From positions 62,001 to 126,000 of the forward strand of contig CALVCS010000007.1 of the NCBI GenBank assembly GCA_944326035.1: a DNA stretch of 64,000 nucleotides, read 5' to 3'. This DNA comes from an uncultured Alistipes sp. (GTDB lineage Bacteria > Bacteroidota > Bacteroidia > Bacteroidales > Rikenellaceae). Positions within the stretch are counted from its first letter, which is position 1. Each line of letters begins with the position of its first letter. The position numbers were made by a program, and so were the translations under genes. Below the pieces are notes generated by a model, which saw nothing but the letters and a program-made list of their open reading frames with translations, did not search any database and was not told where the DNA came from. This document shows, in pieces, positions 54,165-62,901 of this stretch.

Positions 54165-57100
54165 CTATTTCAGCTCTTTGATCCGGATATTCCGGAAGCT
54201 CACTTCCGAGCCATGACCCAAGAAACCGATGTGACCGCTTTTATTCAACAGTCCCGGATGTTCCTTGTGGTCCATCGTCGCCTTACCATTTTGGCTGGCC
54301 TTGGCAATATCGCCATCGACAATCACCTCACCATTCAGCGTCACCTTGATATGATTTCCATCAGCCACCACTTCCTGGTAATTCCATTCGCCTACGGGTT
54401 TCAGGGCGCCCCGTTTGGCCGGAATTACCCCGTAAACCGATCCATGATACTGATAGGGTTCGAGCTTGCTGTAAATCGGCGCTTCATTATCCAAAATCTG
54501 CAACTCCATTCCGACATAAGCGGCATCCCCTTCCATCGGCGTCCGGATACCCAAACCGTTATTTGCGCCCGGCGTCAACTTAAATTCGAAACGTAGCACA
54601 AAATTATCGAACTCATCTTTGGTATAGAGATTCCCTCCATGTCCATTAGCCGGATGGAGGGTAATGGTCCCCTCTTCCATCACATAGTCCTGGGTATTCC
54701 CCGTCCACTCGTGCATATTCTGCCCGTCGAACAGCAGACGGAACCCTTCATCCGCCTCTTCGGCCGAGAGACGATACGGCTCCGGACGTTCCAACTCATG
54801 GATATAGAGGTTACGATAAGCTACTCGCGTACCATGAGCCTGCAATTCGATCTGATCCACCGAGGGAATCGGCAACGAACGATCCCAGTAGTTTTCCAGC
54901 ATCACATTGTCGACCACCCGTTCTCCATTCAGCACCACCGTCACCCGATCGCCTACCATTTTGATGTAGAACGTATTCCAGTGGCCCAAGGTATTATCGG
55001 CCACGTGAGAAGGGGTACTGGGATTGATCTTGTTATTGTACAAACCGCCTGAACCGACTTGGGCACCCACATTGCGACGCGACGTATCCCACATCTGCAC
55101 CTGAGGCGTTCCCCGAAGATAGATTCCGGCATCGGCGTTGTCGCTGTCCGGATAGAGCAGCCAATCGACATACATTTCGAAATCGCCATACTGTTTTTCT
55201 GTACAGATATTATCGAACCCGTCTCCGGTAAAGGTCAGCAATCCATCGATCACTTCCCAATCACGACGCATGATCTCATCAGCCGCTTTCTGTTTTTCAG
55301 CCAACTCTTGCGGAGACATGGCGGCCCGTTTAATCGGGTTTTCCACCAGGCCTTTCCAACCGGTCAGGTCTTTTCCGTTAAACATCGACACCCAACCGCC
55401 CTCTTGAGGCATGGCTTTCAAACGGTCCAACACTGCCGAACGTCCATAATCGTTCAAGCGCCCTTCATTGGTCTGCAAAGCTTTTTCAGCGATCTCACGT
55501 ACAACCGGGCCATACAAATCGGTCCGATCCGACACGATTCCATAAATATGATCGGCCGCCAGTTGACGGACACTCTGATCAGGATCGTCCAAATAACGCC
55601 CCAAGGTCACCAAGGCCTGCATGGTCCGATTAGCCGACATCGCCGCCAGAATCAACTTTTTCTGATCCGACGTACGGGCCAAATCCAACATTTCGCTCAG
55701 CATGATCTGTTTCATTTCCGGCGTTTTGCTGCTGGCCTTCACCCGAGCCACATATCCCGACACAATAGCATCGAAATGGGGTGTATTTCCCGCTTTGGCA
55801 ATATCATACAAATAGGCCGCCGACTGCACGTCCGGCCAAGCCAACAGGGCTTCGATCGCTTGATCCTTTTCAAAATCGTCTCCCTCTTGGTAACCCTGTG
55901 CAATGCTCTTGAGCACTGTCGGATCCCCGGTCGACGCCAACACCACATAATAGCGTGCCGCTTTATCCTCGCTACGTTGCATTTGGGCCTGTATAGCCGC
56001 CACTCTTTCTGCAACCGGCAATTCTGCCAACGCCGCAATGATAGCCTCCTGAACCTTGGGCAAATTCGTTTCGGAAGCCGTTTCCAACAGATCGTAGAGC
56101 GCCGTGAGATTCGTTGGAGAAACCACATCCTTCAACGCCGTATAAGCAGCCTCCGAGACATCGGCATTTCGACTCGAGGTCAGATCCAACACCACCGACG
56201 CCTTATCCTGCGCCTGTTTGGCGGCCAGAATCGACAAAGCGGCTACTTTTCCGGCATCCGATCCTCCGGTCAGCACCTCGGCTACCGCATCGACCACCGG
56301 TTCGGAAGAGGACAACAGACATTCCCGAGCCACTTCACGCAACGTATCCGGCGTCGAGCTTCCCGACAACACTTCAATCAACCGAGCATTGACCCCTTCG
56401 CCTTTCAAACGGATCGCTGCCCACATGGCGGCCGAGCTCAACTCCACATTTTTATCGCCAATCCACGGCATAATCGCCGGCACCGCCGACTCTACACCCT
56501 GTAAGCCCAACCACGTAATCCAATCGGTCTTGATTTCCGGTTTCACTTTCGGCAGACGGGTGATCAGCGTGGCATAAAACGCCTCGTCGGCATACGGTTC
56601 CGCAAAACGTAACGCCGTATTGCGGTAGTTCCGATCGCCATCCATCGCCGCTTTGGTCAATTGAGGCAGAGCCGCCGCCCCTTTCGTCTGCACCAGATTA
56701 TACAGTTTACCGATACGGGTAACCGGAGCCTCGGTATACACCGTCGGGAAACCGTTGCGTTCTTGCGTAATGGCCTCCAAAGCACAGCGAGCCGGATCGC
56801 CCAAACGGGGATCATCGACCAAATCGACCAGCACCTTCACGCTTTCCGATTTTCCGCACTGTTGCAACAATCGAATATAGAAAGCCTTGACCTCCGGATC
56901 CTGACTGGTTTGCAACGCCCGGACAATCCCTTCAGCAAACGTTTTACGGGAATATTCATACCCCGGGGTCGTCACATAAGCGGCCCAGCCGCTGAGAGCG
57001 TACACCACCGGTACATTGTTCGTATTATCCAGCATGGAGGTCAGCATCTCCACCCCTTCTGCCCCCGAAGAGACCAGATCTTCCATCAGACGGTTATACT

Positions 57101-57239
57101 CGACGCCTTCGGGAGCCGGCATCAAGGCCAGCGCATCCGACACCTTAGTCCGCGGCGTCCGATTGGCCGCCGTCTGCGCTCCGGCCGAAATTACGGTGAG
57201 CGCCAAGGCCACCGTCAATAATATTCTTTTTATTTTCAT
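54165..57239 (-). CDS. HEAT-repeat protein with two C-terminal DUF1080 domains
   Basis: A 1024-residue exported protein (signal MKIKRILLTVALALTVISAGA). Residues about 30-600 are helical repeats of HEAT type (for example EVKAFYIRLLQQCGKSESVKVLVDLVDD). Two DUF1080 domains follow: one from about 612 (VSMFNGKDLTGW) and one from about 831 (RLLFDGQNMHEW, then DEFDNFVLRFEFKLTPGANNG). DUF1080 is a concanavalin-like fold now linked to 3-keto-disaccharide hydrolysis. It lies 25 bases downstream of a Gfo/Idh oxidoreductase, a plausible partner that makes the 3-keto sugar. ATG 57239 gives the signal peptide. The longer frame overlaps the preceding gene. Confidence 0.88.
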   Translation of the reverse strand: MKIKRILLTVALALTVISAGAQTAANRTPRTKVSDALALMPAPEGVEYNRLMEDLVSSGAEGVEMLTSMLDNTNNVPVVYALSGWAAYVTTPGYEYSRKTFAEGIVRALQTSQDPEVKAFYIRLLQQCGKSESVKVLVDLVDDPRLGDPARCALEAITQERNGFPTVYTEAPVTRIGKLYNLVQTKGAAALPQLTKAAMDGDRNYRNTALRFAEPYADEAFYATLITRLPKVKPEIKTDWITWLGLQGVESAVPAIMPWIGDKNVELSSAAMWAAIRLKGEGVNARLIEVLSGSSTPDTLREVARECLLSSSEPVVDAVAEVLTGGSDAGKVAALSILAAKQAQDKASVVLDLTSSRNADVSEAAYTALKDVVSPTNLTALYDLLETASETNLPKVQEAIIAALAELPVAERVAAIQAQMQRSEDKAARYYVVLASTGDPTVLKSIAQGYQEGDDFEKDQAIEALLAWPDVQSAAYLYDIAKAGNTPHFDAIVSGYVARVKASSKTPEMKQIMLSEMLDLARTSDQKKLILAAMSANRTMQALVTLGRYLDDPDQSVRQLAADHIYGIVSDRTDLYGPVVREIAEKALQTNEGRLNDYGRSAVLDRLKAMPQEGGWVSMFNGKDLTGWKGLVENPIKRAAMSPQELAEKQKAADEIMRRDWEVIDGLLTFTGDGFDNICTEKQYGDFEMYVDWLLYPDSDNADAGIYLRGTPQVQMWDTSRRNVGAQVGSGGLYNNKINPSTPSHVADNTLGHWNTFYIKMVGDRVTVVLNGERVVDNVMLENYWDRSLPIPSVDQIELQAHGTRVAYRNLYIHELERPEPYRLSAEEADEGFRLLFDGQNMHEWTGNTQDYVMEEGTITLHPANGHGGNLYTKDEFDNFVLRFEFKLTPGANNGLGIRTPMEGDAAYVGMELQILDNEAPIYSKLEPYQYHGSVYGVIPAKRGALKPVGEWNYQEVVADGNHIKVTLNGEVIVDGDIAKASQNGKATMDHKEHPGLLNKSGHIGFLGHGSEVSFRNIRIKELK

Positions 57240-57264
57240 GACTGTTTTCTTTTGGATTCGGTTT

Positions 57265-58518
57265 TCAGATTTTCCAAGGTGCACGCATCGGCTGATCGAT
57301 CAAACGATTCGCCGCATCATCATCGACAAACAACAAGGTCTTCGGATCGAACTTCAGGTTACGCCCCAAACGCAAGGCCACCGCCCCCATATTGACAATC
57401 GTCGCGCTTCGGAACGCATTTTGCTCGTTGAGCGCAAATTTCTGACGAGTCCGCACACACTTGATAAAATCGGTTTCCTGAGGCAGAGGATCCGGGAATT
57501 CGGCCAGTTTACGTTCCCAATCCGGAATATCGCATTCGAAATTCGGATACAGTTTTCCGTTCGGCCCTTCGATATAGGCATCGTTGGGATCGCCATTATC
57601 TTCGCCATACAGGATGATCTGACAACCATCTTCATATTTATAGGCGATTTTCCGCCACGTCCCCACCGCATCGGGATGTTGCTGGGGGGCGTCGATTTCC
57701 ACCGAAATCGGGCTGGTGTCATCTTTCCCCAAGAAATACTGAACCGGATCGATGTAATGCTGTCCCATGTCGCCCAATCCACCGGCGTCATAATCCCAAT
57801 ATCCCCGGAAGGTCGAATGCACCCGATGGGAGTTGTAGGGTTTATAGGGAGCCGGCCCCAACCACATATCATAATCGAGTTCCGCCGGCACTTTTTGTTC
57901 CGGGAGGACGGTTTCTCCCACCCAGAAGAACTTCCAGTTGAAGCCGGTATGTTTGCTGATCGTCACCTTCAGCGGCCATCCCAACATCCCGCTATCCACC
58001 AGTTTTTTGATTTTGGCCACCGTGGTATTCATCCCATAGAAATTATCCGTAAACCGGAACCAGGTGTTCAGTCGGAAAATATTGCCGTTTTGTTTGACGG
58101 CTTCCACCACACGTTTCCCCTCTCCAATGGTTCGGGTCATCGGTTTTTCACACCAGATATCCTTCCCGGCCCGAGCGGCATCGGCCGCCATAATACCGTG
58201 CCAGTGTGGAGGAGTCGCGATGTGTACGATATCGACATTGGGATCTTCGATCAGCTTGCGATAGTCGTGATAGGCGGCAATTTTTTCTCCGGCCAACTGC
58301 AAGCCGGCATCCAGGTGATTCTGGTCCACATCGCAAATGGCCACCAAACGAGTGCCGGCATACCCATAATGTCCGCGGCCCATGCCGCCCACCCCGATGA
58401 TTCCTTTAGTCAACTGGTCACTGGGAGCCGTATATCCGGGCCCGCCCAAGACATGACGAGGCACCACGGTCAAAGCAGCCATCCCCGCGAAGGTTTTCAA
58501 AAAATCTCTTCTTTTCAT
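57265..58518 (-). CDS. Tat-exported Gfo/Idh/MocA oxidoreductase
   Basis: A 417-residue NAD(P)-dependent sugar oxidoreductase. The N-terminus MKRRDFLKTFAGMAALTVVP is a twin-arginine signal, so the folded protein is exported with its cofactor. The Rossmann motif is GIIGVGGMGRGHYG, followed by AICDVDQNHL and the family hallmark CEKPMTRT. The C-terminal domain contains LDYDMWLGPAP and YWDYDAGGLGDMGQHYIDPVQ, as in GH109-like and 3-keto-forming relatives. ATG 58518 is chosen because the longer frame starts upstream of the Tat signal. First gene of a two-gene operon with the DUF1080 protein. Confidence 0.9.
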   Translation of the reverse strand: MKRRDFLKTFAGMAALTVVPRHVLGGPGYTAPSDQLTKGIIGVGGMGRGHYGYAGTRLVAICDVDQNHLDAGLQLAGEKIAAYHDYRKLIEDPNVDIVHIATPPHWHGIMAADAARAGKDIWCEKPMTRTIGEGKRVVEAVKQNGNIFRLNTWFRFTDNFYGMNTTVAKIKKLVDSGMLGWPLKVTISKHTGFNWKFFWVGETVLPEQKVPAELDYDMWLGPAPYKPYNSHRVHSTFRGYWDYDAGGLGDMGQHYIDPVQYFLGKDDTSPISVEIDAPQQHPDAVGTWRKIAYKYEDGCQIILYGEDNGDPNDAYIEGPNGKLYPNFECDIPDWERKLAEFPDPLPQETDFIKCVRTRQKFALNEQNAFRSATIVNMGAVALRLGRNLKFDPKTLLFVDDDAANRLIDQPMRAPWKI

Positions 58519-58585
58519 CGATCCGTTATTTTGATGAGTTGGTATACTGTAATAGAAAAGGATAGGGGCTAAAAAGCCCATTATT

Positions 58586-58593
58586 CAAATATA
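58586..58593 (-). promoter_or_regulatory. -7 box for the Gfo/Idh-DUF1080 operon
   Basis: TATATTTG on the minus strand, 67 bases before ATG 58518. The leader contains a small GGGCT/AGCCC hairpin around 58565-58579. Confidence 0.5.
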
Positions 58594-58693
58594 CGATTTT
58601 TGCCGGACATTTCAGAGCCTGCGGTCCGTTTTTTGCTATTCTTTTCTTTTTCAGACCCGAAAAAAGCGTGGAACCGTTTCCGGAAAACCCAAA

Positions 58694-58736
58694 ACAAAAA
58701 AATGCCTCTCCGGTCTTATGCTGACCAGAGAGGCAT
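58694..58736 (-). terminator. Terminator after the tRNA-Arg gene
   Basis: 15-base stem with one mismatch (58701-58715 with 58722-58736), followed on the minus strand by a T-run with one interruption. Confidence 0.8.
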
Positions 58737-58744
58737 TATGGTAG

Positions 58745-58816
58745 TAGCCCTGTCGCGACTCGAACGCGAATTTACAGTTTAGGAAACTATCGTTCTATCC
58801 CTTGAACTACAAGGCC
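58745..58816 (-). tRNA. tRNA-Arg (anticodon CCU)
   Basis: The minus strand folds as a 72-base cloverleaf. Acceptor GGCCTTG pairs with CAGGGCT, with discriminator A. The D arm is GTTC/GAAC and the anticodon arm ATAGT/ACTGT with loop TTCCTAA (anticodon CCT, reading AGG). The T arm is TCGCG/CGCGA with loop TTCGAGT. The 3' CCA is not encoded and must be added by the nucleotidyltransferase. Confidence 0.95.
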
Positions 58817-58972
58817 TTAACCGTATTATTTTAGAGGCCCGTACCGGAGTTCAATGTTTCGAACAATTTCGGCGTTCTCTAAAACGACTCCACGACTCCT
58901 TGGATGTCCGTCGTTCCGTCGGCACTTGGCATTGGCCCACTCACCCGTCTTGTCGAGGAGAGAGCCGCCGTT

Positions 58973-59989
58973 CTAATCCTTAGAGAAGTTACCGCCGTCG
59001 TATGCCCATTTGAGATAAATGGCGCCCCAAGTATATCCCCCGCCAAAAGCAGACAAGATCAAGTTATCGCCTTTGCACAAACGGCTTTCATAATCCCACA
59101 GACACAACGGAATGGTTGCGGCCGTCGTATTGCCGAATTTATCGATATTGATCATGCACTTTTCACGCGGCAACCCCATACGGTGAGCCGTTGCGTCGAT
59201 GATGCGCAGATTGGCCTGGTGAGGTACCAAATAGCGAATATCGTCCGGCGTCAAGTGGTTACGTTTCATCACGGCCACCGACGTATCGGCCATGTTGGAG
59301 ACGGCGGCTTTGAAAACCACCGGACCATCCTGATGTACATAATGCCACAGGTTTTCCACCGTTTCATGGGTAGCCGGATAAGCCGACCCACCGGCTTTCA
59401 TATAGAGGTGCTGTCCGCCACCGCCATCCGAATGCAGATCGGCATCCAACACGCCCAACCCTTCGGTATTCGGTTCGAGCAACACGGCTGCGGCACCATC
59501 CCCGAAAATCGGGCAGGTATTCCGATCTTGATAGTTGATGATCGAAGACATCTTATCGCCCCCGACCACGATCACCTTTTTGAAGGTTCCGCTTTCGATA
59601 TATTTCGAAGCGGTCACCAACGCAAACAGAAAACCGCTACATGCGGCCGAAAGATCAAAACCGAACGCTTTTTTCATGCCCGTCTTATAGCAAATCAGGT
59701 TTGCGGTCGACGGGAAGAACATATCGGGCGTAACCGTTGCACAAATAACCATCTGGACATCCAGCGGATCGGTGCCCGTTTTTTCCAACAAATCGCGCAC
59801 GGCTCTCTCCCCCATATACGAGGTACCCAAGCCTTCTCCTTTGAGGATATGTCGGGTTTTGATGCCGATACGGGACATAATCCATTCGTCGGACGTATCC
59901 ACCATTCGGCTCAATTCGAAATTGTCAAGGATATAATCGGGCAGGTAGGCACCCGTTCCGGTGATCGCTGCGGTGATTTTTTTCGTCAT
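58973..59989 (-). CDS. fabH: Beta-ketoacyl-ACP synthase III
   Basis: A 338-residue KAS III that starts fatty-acid synthesis by condensing an acyl-CoA with malonyl-ACP. The Cys-His-Asn triad is visible: C117 in LSAACSGF, His in [10 protein letters not shown], and Asn in [10 protein letters not shown]. Its start overlaps the plsX stop by 4 bases (ATGA), so the two are translationally coupled. Last protein gene of the DUF177-rpmF-plsX-fabH operon. Confidence 0.96.
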   Translation of the reverse strand: MTKKITAAITGTGAYLPDYILDNFELSRMVDTSDEWIMSRIGIKTRHILKGEGLGTSYMGERAVRDLLEKTGTDPLDVQMVICATVTPDMFFPSTANLICYKTGMKKAFGFDLSAACSGFLFALVTASKYIESGTFKKVIVVGGDKMSSIINYQDRNTCPIFGDGAAAVLLEPNTEGLGVLDADLHSDGGGGQHLYMKAGGSAYPATHETVENLWHYVHQDGPVVFKAAVSNMADTSVAVMKRNHLTPDDIRYLVPHQANLRIIDATAHRMGLPREKCMINIDKFGNTTAATIPLCLWDYESRLCKGDNLILSAFGGGYTWGAIYLKWAYDGGNFSKD

Positions 59990-60939
59990 CGTTTAAAAAT
60001 TTCTCGTAGTTTGTCAGCCACTCCAGCCTTGATGGTCTTTTCGGTCTGGAGGATCATATTCTTGATAGCCAGCGGGCTGGAACATCCATGTCCGATCAAA
60101 ACCGTGGAATTGATACCCAAGACGGGGGTTCCGCCCACGTTTTCGTAATTGAAATGATCGAAGAAGGTGTTTTTCAGGCCCTGTGCCTGCGCCATTAAAT
60201 AAAAGCCTTCGGTCTGTTTCAAGATGGTATTCCCGACAAAGCCGTCACATACGACGACATCGGCAATCGATCCATCGAACAGATGTTTCGCTTCGATATT
60301 GCCCACAAAATTGAAATCCTGGCTTCCCTCCATCAGCTCGTAAGCGGCTTTGGTCTGGAGGTTTCCTTTTTCCTTTTCTTCTCCGATATTCAACAAGGCG
60401 ACCCGAGGAGCGTCTTTGCCCATTACGCTTTTGGCGTAAGTGCTTCCAATGATTCCGTACTGATACAATACGTCCGGTTTGCAGTCCACATTCAGGCCGA
60501 CATCCAACAACAAAACGCCTCCGCCATCCAACGTGGGAGCCAACGACGAGATGGCCGGACGAATGACGCCTTCGATCTGTTTGACGGTGTACATACAGCC
60601 CACCATCATGGCACCGGTACTCCCGGCGCTGGCGAAACCGTCGATCTTGCCATTCATCAGCTGCAGGAATCCCACAACGATGCTCGAATCGGTCTTTTTG
60701 CTAAACGTTTGGGTAGGGTTGTCGCCCATTTCGATCACTTCGCTCGTAGGCACGATGTCGAAACTGTCGGTTGAGACGTGTTCCCGGTCCAAGATTTCGG
60801 TAATGCGTTCCTTATCACCGAACAGTACGATGCGGCTTTCGGGTGCGATTTCCCGCAAAGCAGCAATAGCTCCCAAAACCGTAGCTTCGGGAGCAAAATC
60901 TCCGCCCATCGCGTCAACTCCTATTTTTATCATAGTCAT
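59986..60939 (-). CDS. plsX: Phosphate acyltransferase
   Basis: A 317-residue PlsX that makes acyl-phosphate from acyl-ACP for phospholipid synthesis. It begins [16 protein letters not shown] after a possible two-residue extension (ATG 60939, or 60933). Other hallmarks are [30 protein letters not shown] and [15 protein letters not shown]. It follows rpmF by 22 bases and overlaps fabH, the standard conserved order. Confidence 0.96.
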   Translation of the reverse strand: MTMIKIGVDAMGGDFAPEATVLGAIAALREIAPESRIVLFGDKERITEILDREHVSTDSFDIVPTSEVIEMGDNPTQTFSKKTDSSIVVGFLQLMNGKIDGFASAGSTGAMMVGCMYTVKQIEGVIRPAISSLAPTLDGGGVLLLDVGLNVDCKPDVLYQYGIIGSTYAKSVMGKDAPRVALLNIGEEKEKGNLQTKAAYELMEGSQDFNFVGNIEAKHLFDGSIADVVVCDGFVGNTILKQTEGFYLMAQAQGLKNTFFDHFNYENVGGTPVLGINSTVLIGHGCSSPLAIKNMILQTEKTIKAGVADKLREIFKR

Positions 60940-60961
60940 TGGGGCTTTCCGCGAGCGATAA

Positions 60962-61144
60962 TTATTCGGCTTTCTTTTCGATAGCGATCCGTCCCCGGTA
61001 GAAGCCGCATTCGGGACAAACCCGGTGATACAGGACGGCAGCGCCGCAGTTCGGGCAAGTAACCACGTTGGGTACAGCGGCTTTATAATGCGTTCTTCTT
61101 TTGTCTCTTCTCGTGCTGGAGACCTTGTGCTTAGGATGTGCCAT
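60962..61144 (-). CDS. rpmF: 50S ribosomal protein bL32
   Basis: A 60-residue zinc-binding L32. It begins MAHPKHKVSSTRRDKRRTHYK. The zinc ligands are C30, C33, C43 and C46. This is the zinc-containing form rather than the zinc-free paralogue. It lies 24 bases downstream of the DUF177 gene. Confidence 0.97.
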   Translation of the reverse strand: MAHPKHKVSSTRRDKRRTHYKAAVPNVVTCPNCGAAVLYHRVCPECGFYRGRIAIEKKAE

Positions 61145-61168
61145 TATAAATTCGTTTTAATAAAATTC

Positions 61169-61744
61169 CTATTCGTGTTTATTCAGTTCTTCCTTTACTT
61201 TTTCCAATGCGTGCCACGGATTGTCTTCCGGGGTCGATTCATGGTTCGCAGCCTGTTGCACGATCTGTTCGAACTCCTGTTCGCTCACAATCCGGAAACG
61301 CGACAGCATATCGGGATTGCACAGGCTATGGCCTTCGGCATCCACCGGATGCACCCTTTGGTAAGGCAGGCTCAGATTGATACTTTCGTAAATGTACTGA
61401 GCCAGATCGAGTTCGGTTTCGTTTGGGCTGATCCACATGATTTCGCCATCGCTTTCTTGTTCGGTTTCAGAGAAGCGCACCTGCAGGGTCCCTTGATAGG
61501 TAAACGGCAACATGAACTCTTCCAAACAACGGTCGCAAGCGACTTCCACTTCGCCTTCCATAGCGAAGGTGAGACTCATCATCCGGTTCTGTTTTTCCAG
61601 GTCGACTTTGACGACGCCCTGTCCGCGATGGAGTTCCGACCCTTCGAAAGCCTGAAAAAAACGATCGTCCACCTCGAACTCAAAGGTATGACTACCAACT
61701 TTCAAGCCCTTATACGGGATGGTATATTTTTTCAGAACATTCAT
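61169..61744 (-). CDS. DUF177 (YceD-like) protein
   Basis: A 191-residue DUF177 family protein, conserved next to rpmF in many bacteria and linked to 23S rRNA accumulation in E. coli and plants. It has the core CDRCLEEFMLPFTYQGTLQVRFSE, a CxxC-like region with only one pair of ligands (C..C in ACDRC), and an acidic segment ISPNETELDLAQYIYESINLSLPYQ. First gene of the DUF177-rpmF-plsX-fabH operon, preceded by a full promoter. Confidence 0.88.
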   Translation of the reverse strand: MNVLKKYTIPYKGLKVGSHTFEFEVDDRFFQAFEGSELHRGQGVVKVDLEKQNRMMSLTFAMEGEVEVACDRCLEEFMLPFTYQGTLQVRFSETEQESDGEIMWISPNETELDLAQYIYESINLSLPYQRVHPVDAEGHSLCNPDMLSRFRIVSEQEFEQIVQQAANHESTPEDNPWHALEKVKEELNKHE

Positions 61745-61764
61745 CGCTCTTCAAAAACAGCCCA

Positions 61765-61796
61765 CAAATGTATATATTTTTCAGCGAAATGCAAAA
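61765..61796 (-). promoter_or_regulatory. Full promoter for DUF177-rpmF-plsX-fabH
   Basis: -7 box TACATTTG (61765-61772) and a -33 TTTTG (rc of 61792-61796), with a 19-base spacer, on the minus strand. The leader is about 15-20 bases. Confidence 0.75.
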
Positions 61797-61813
61797 AAAC
61801 TCGGCTCAATTCG

Positions 61814-62818
61814 TCACAAGCCCTGTGCTCTGGCAATCAGGCTCAGATCGCAAAGGGCAATCGCCACCGCCGCCTCGACGACGACCGGAGCCCGCATGGC
61901 AATACAGGCATCATGACGCCCCTTGACAATCAGTTTTTCAGGGCGTCCGGTTTCGGTCGACAGGGTCATTTGCGGAGACGAAATGCTGGCGGTCGGTTTA
62001 ATCGCCACCCGCACCACGATTTCGTTCCCATTGGTAATACCGCCCACGATCCCACCGGCATTATTCGTCGCGGTGGTACCATCCATCGACACGATCGGGT
62101 CGTTATGTTCGCTGCCTTTCATCCGGGCGGCGGCAAAGCCACTACCGAACTCAACGCCTTTGACGGCCGGAACCGAAAAGAGCAAATGGGAGATCACACT
62201 TTCGGCCGAGTCGAAAAAAGGTTCGCCCCAGCCGACCGGAACCCCCTGGACGCGACATTCGATCAGCCCCCCGACCGAATCCCGTCCCCGTAAAGCGGCT
62301 TCAATGATTTCCGGAAAACGAGCCGGCTCTGCACAACCTCCGATTTCCAGCAATTGACTGCCTATTTCGAGTGTCCGATGCCGACGTTTCAGAATCTTTT
62401 TGGCCACGACACCGGCAGCGACCAACGCCAAAGTCAACCGGCCCGAAAAGTGACCGCCTCCACGATAATCGGCATACCCTTTAAATTTCTTTGTAGCCAC
62501 CCAATCGGCATGAGAAGGACGCGGATGAGCCACCAGGTTGGCATAATCCCCCGACAAGGTATTCTCGTTGTAAAACAGAATGGTCAGCGGCGCTCCCGTC
62601 GTGCGTCCCCGGAAAACGCCGGAGAGAATATGGGGCGTATCGCTCTCTTTACGGGGGGTCGTGCCCCGTTTTCCGCTTTTTCGTCGGGCCAGATCGGCGG
62701 CAAACGCTTTCTCATTCAGCGGAATGCCTGCCGGTACCCCATCGAGGGTCACCCCGACCGACTCGCCATGCGACTCCCCAAAAATAGAGAGACTGAACAA
62801 TCGACCGAATTTATTCAT
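61814..62818 (-). CDS. aroC: Chorismate synthase
   Basis: A 334-residue FMN-dependent chorismate synthase, last step of the shikimate pathway. It shows the three family signatures: GESHGESVGVTLDGVPAGI, DYRGGGHFSGRLTLALVAAG and RHDACIAMRAPVVVEA. It is somewhat shorter than the usual 350-360 residues but with both ends intact. It lies 83 bases downstream of aroA in the same direction, so an aro operon is likely. Confidence 0.95.
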   Translation of the reverse strand: MNKFGRLFSLSIFGESHGESVGVTLDGVPAGIPLNEKAFAADLARRKSGKRGTTPRKESDTPHILSGVFRGRTTGAPLTILFYNENTLSGDYANLVAHPRPSHADWVATKKFKGYADYRGGGHFSGRLTLALVAAGVVAKKILKRRHRTLEIGSQLLEIGGCAEPARFPEIIEAALRGRDSVGGLIECRVQGVPVGWGEPFFDSAESVISHLLFSVPAVKGVEFGSGFAAARMKGSEHNDPIVSMDGTTATNNAGGIVGGITNGNEIVVRVAIKPTASISSPQMTLSTETGRPEKLIVKGRHDACIAMRAPVVVEAAVAIALCDLSLIARAQGL

Positions 62819-62845
62819 AGATGTTCGTTTCGTGGTTCGGTGTAG

Positions 62846-62877
62846 CGAAAACGGTCGCTATCGCACGAGCGTTTTCG
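62846..62877 (-). other. Inverted repeat between aroA and aroC
   Basis: CGAAAACG (62846-62853) and CGTTTTCG (62870-62877) with a 16-base loop. It could be a processing or attenuation hairpin between the two aro genes. No U-tract follows. Confidence 0.35.
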
Positions 62878-62901
62878 ACCCCGAATCGTGTCATTATACG
62901 C

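Noticed and set aside
57016..58572. Long open frame antisense to the Gfo/Idh and DUF1080 genes
   Set aside because: It overlaps two well-supported genes on the other strand and has no recognisable domains.
58737..58820. tRNA-Arg as an integration (att) site
   Set aside because: No integrase, direct repeat of the tRNA end or foreign cargo is found on either side.
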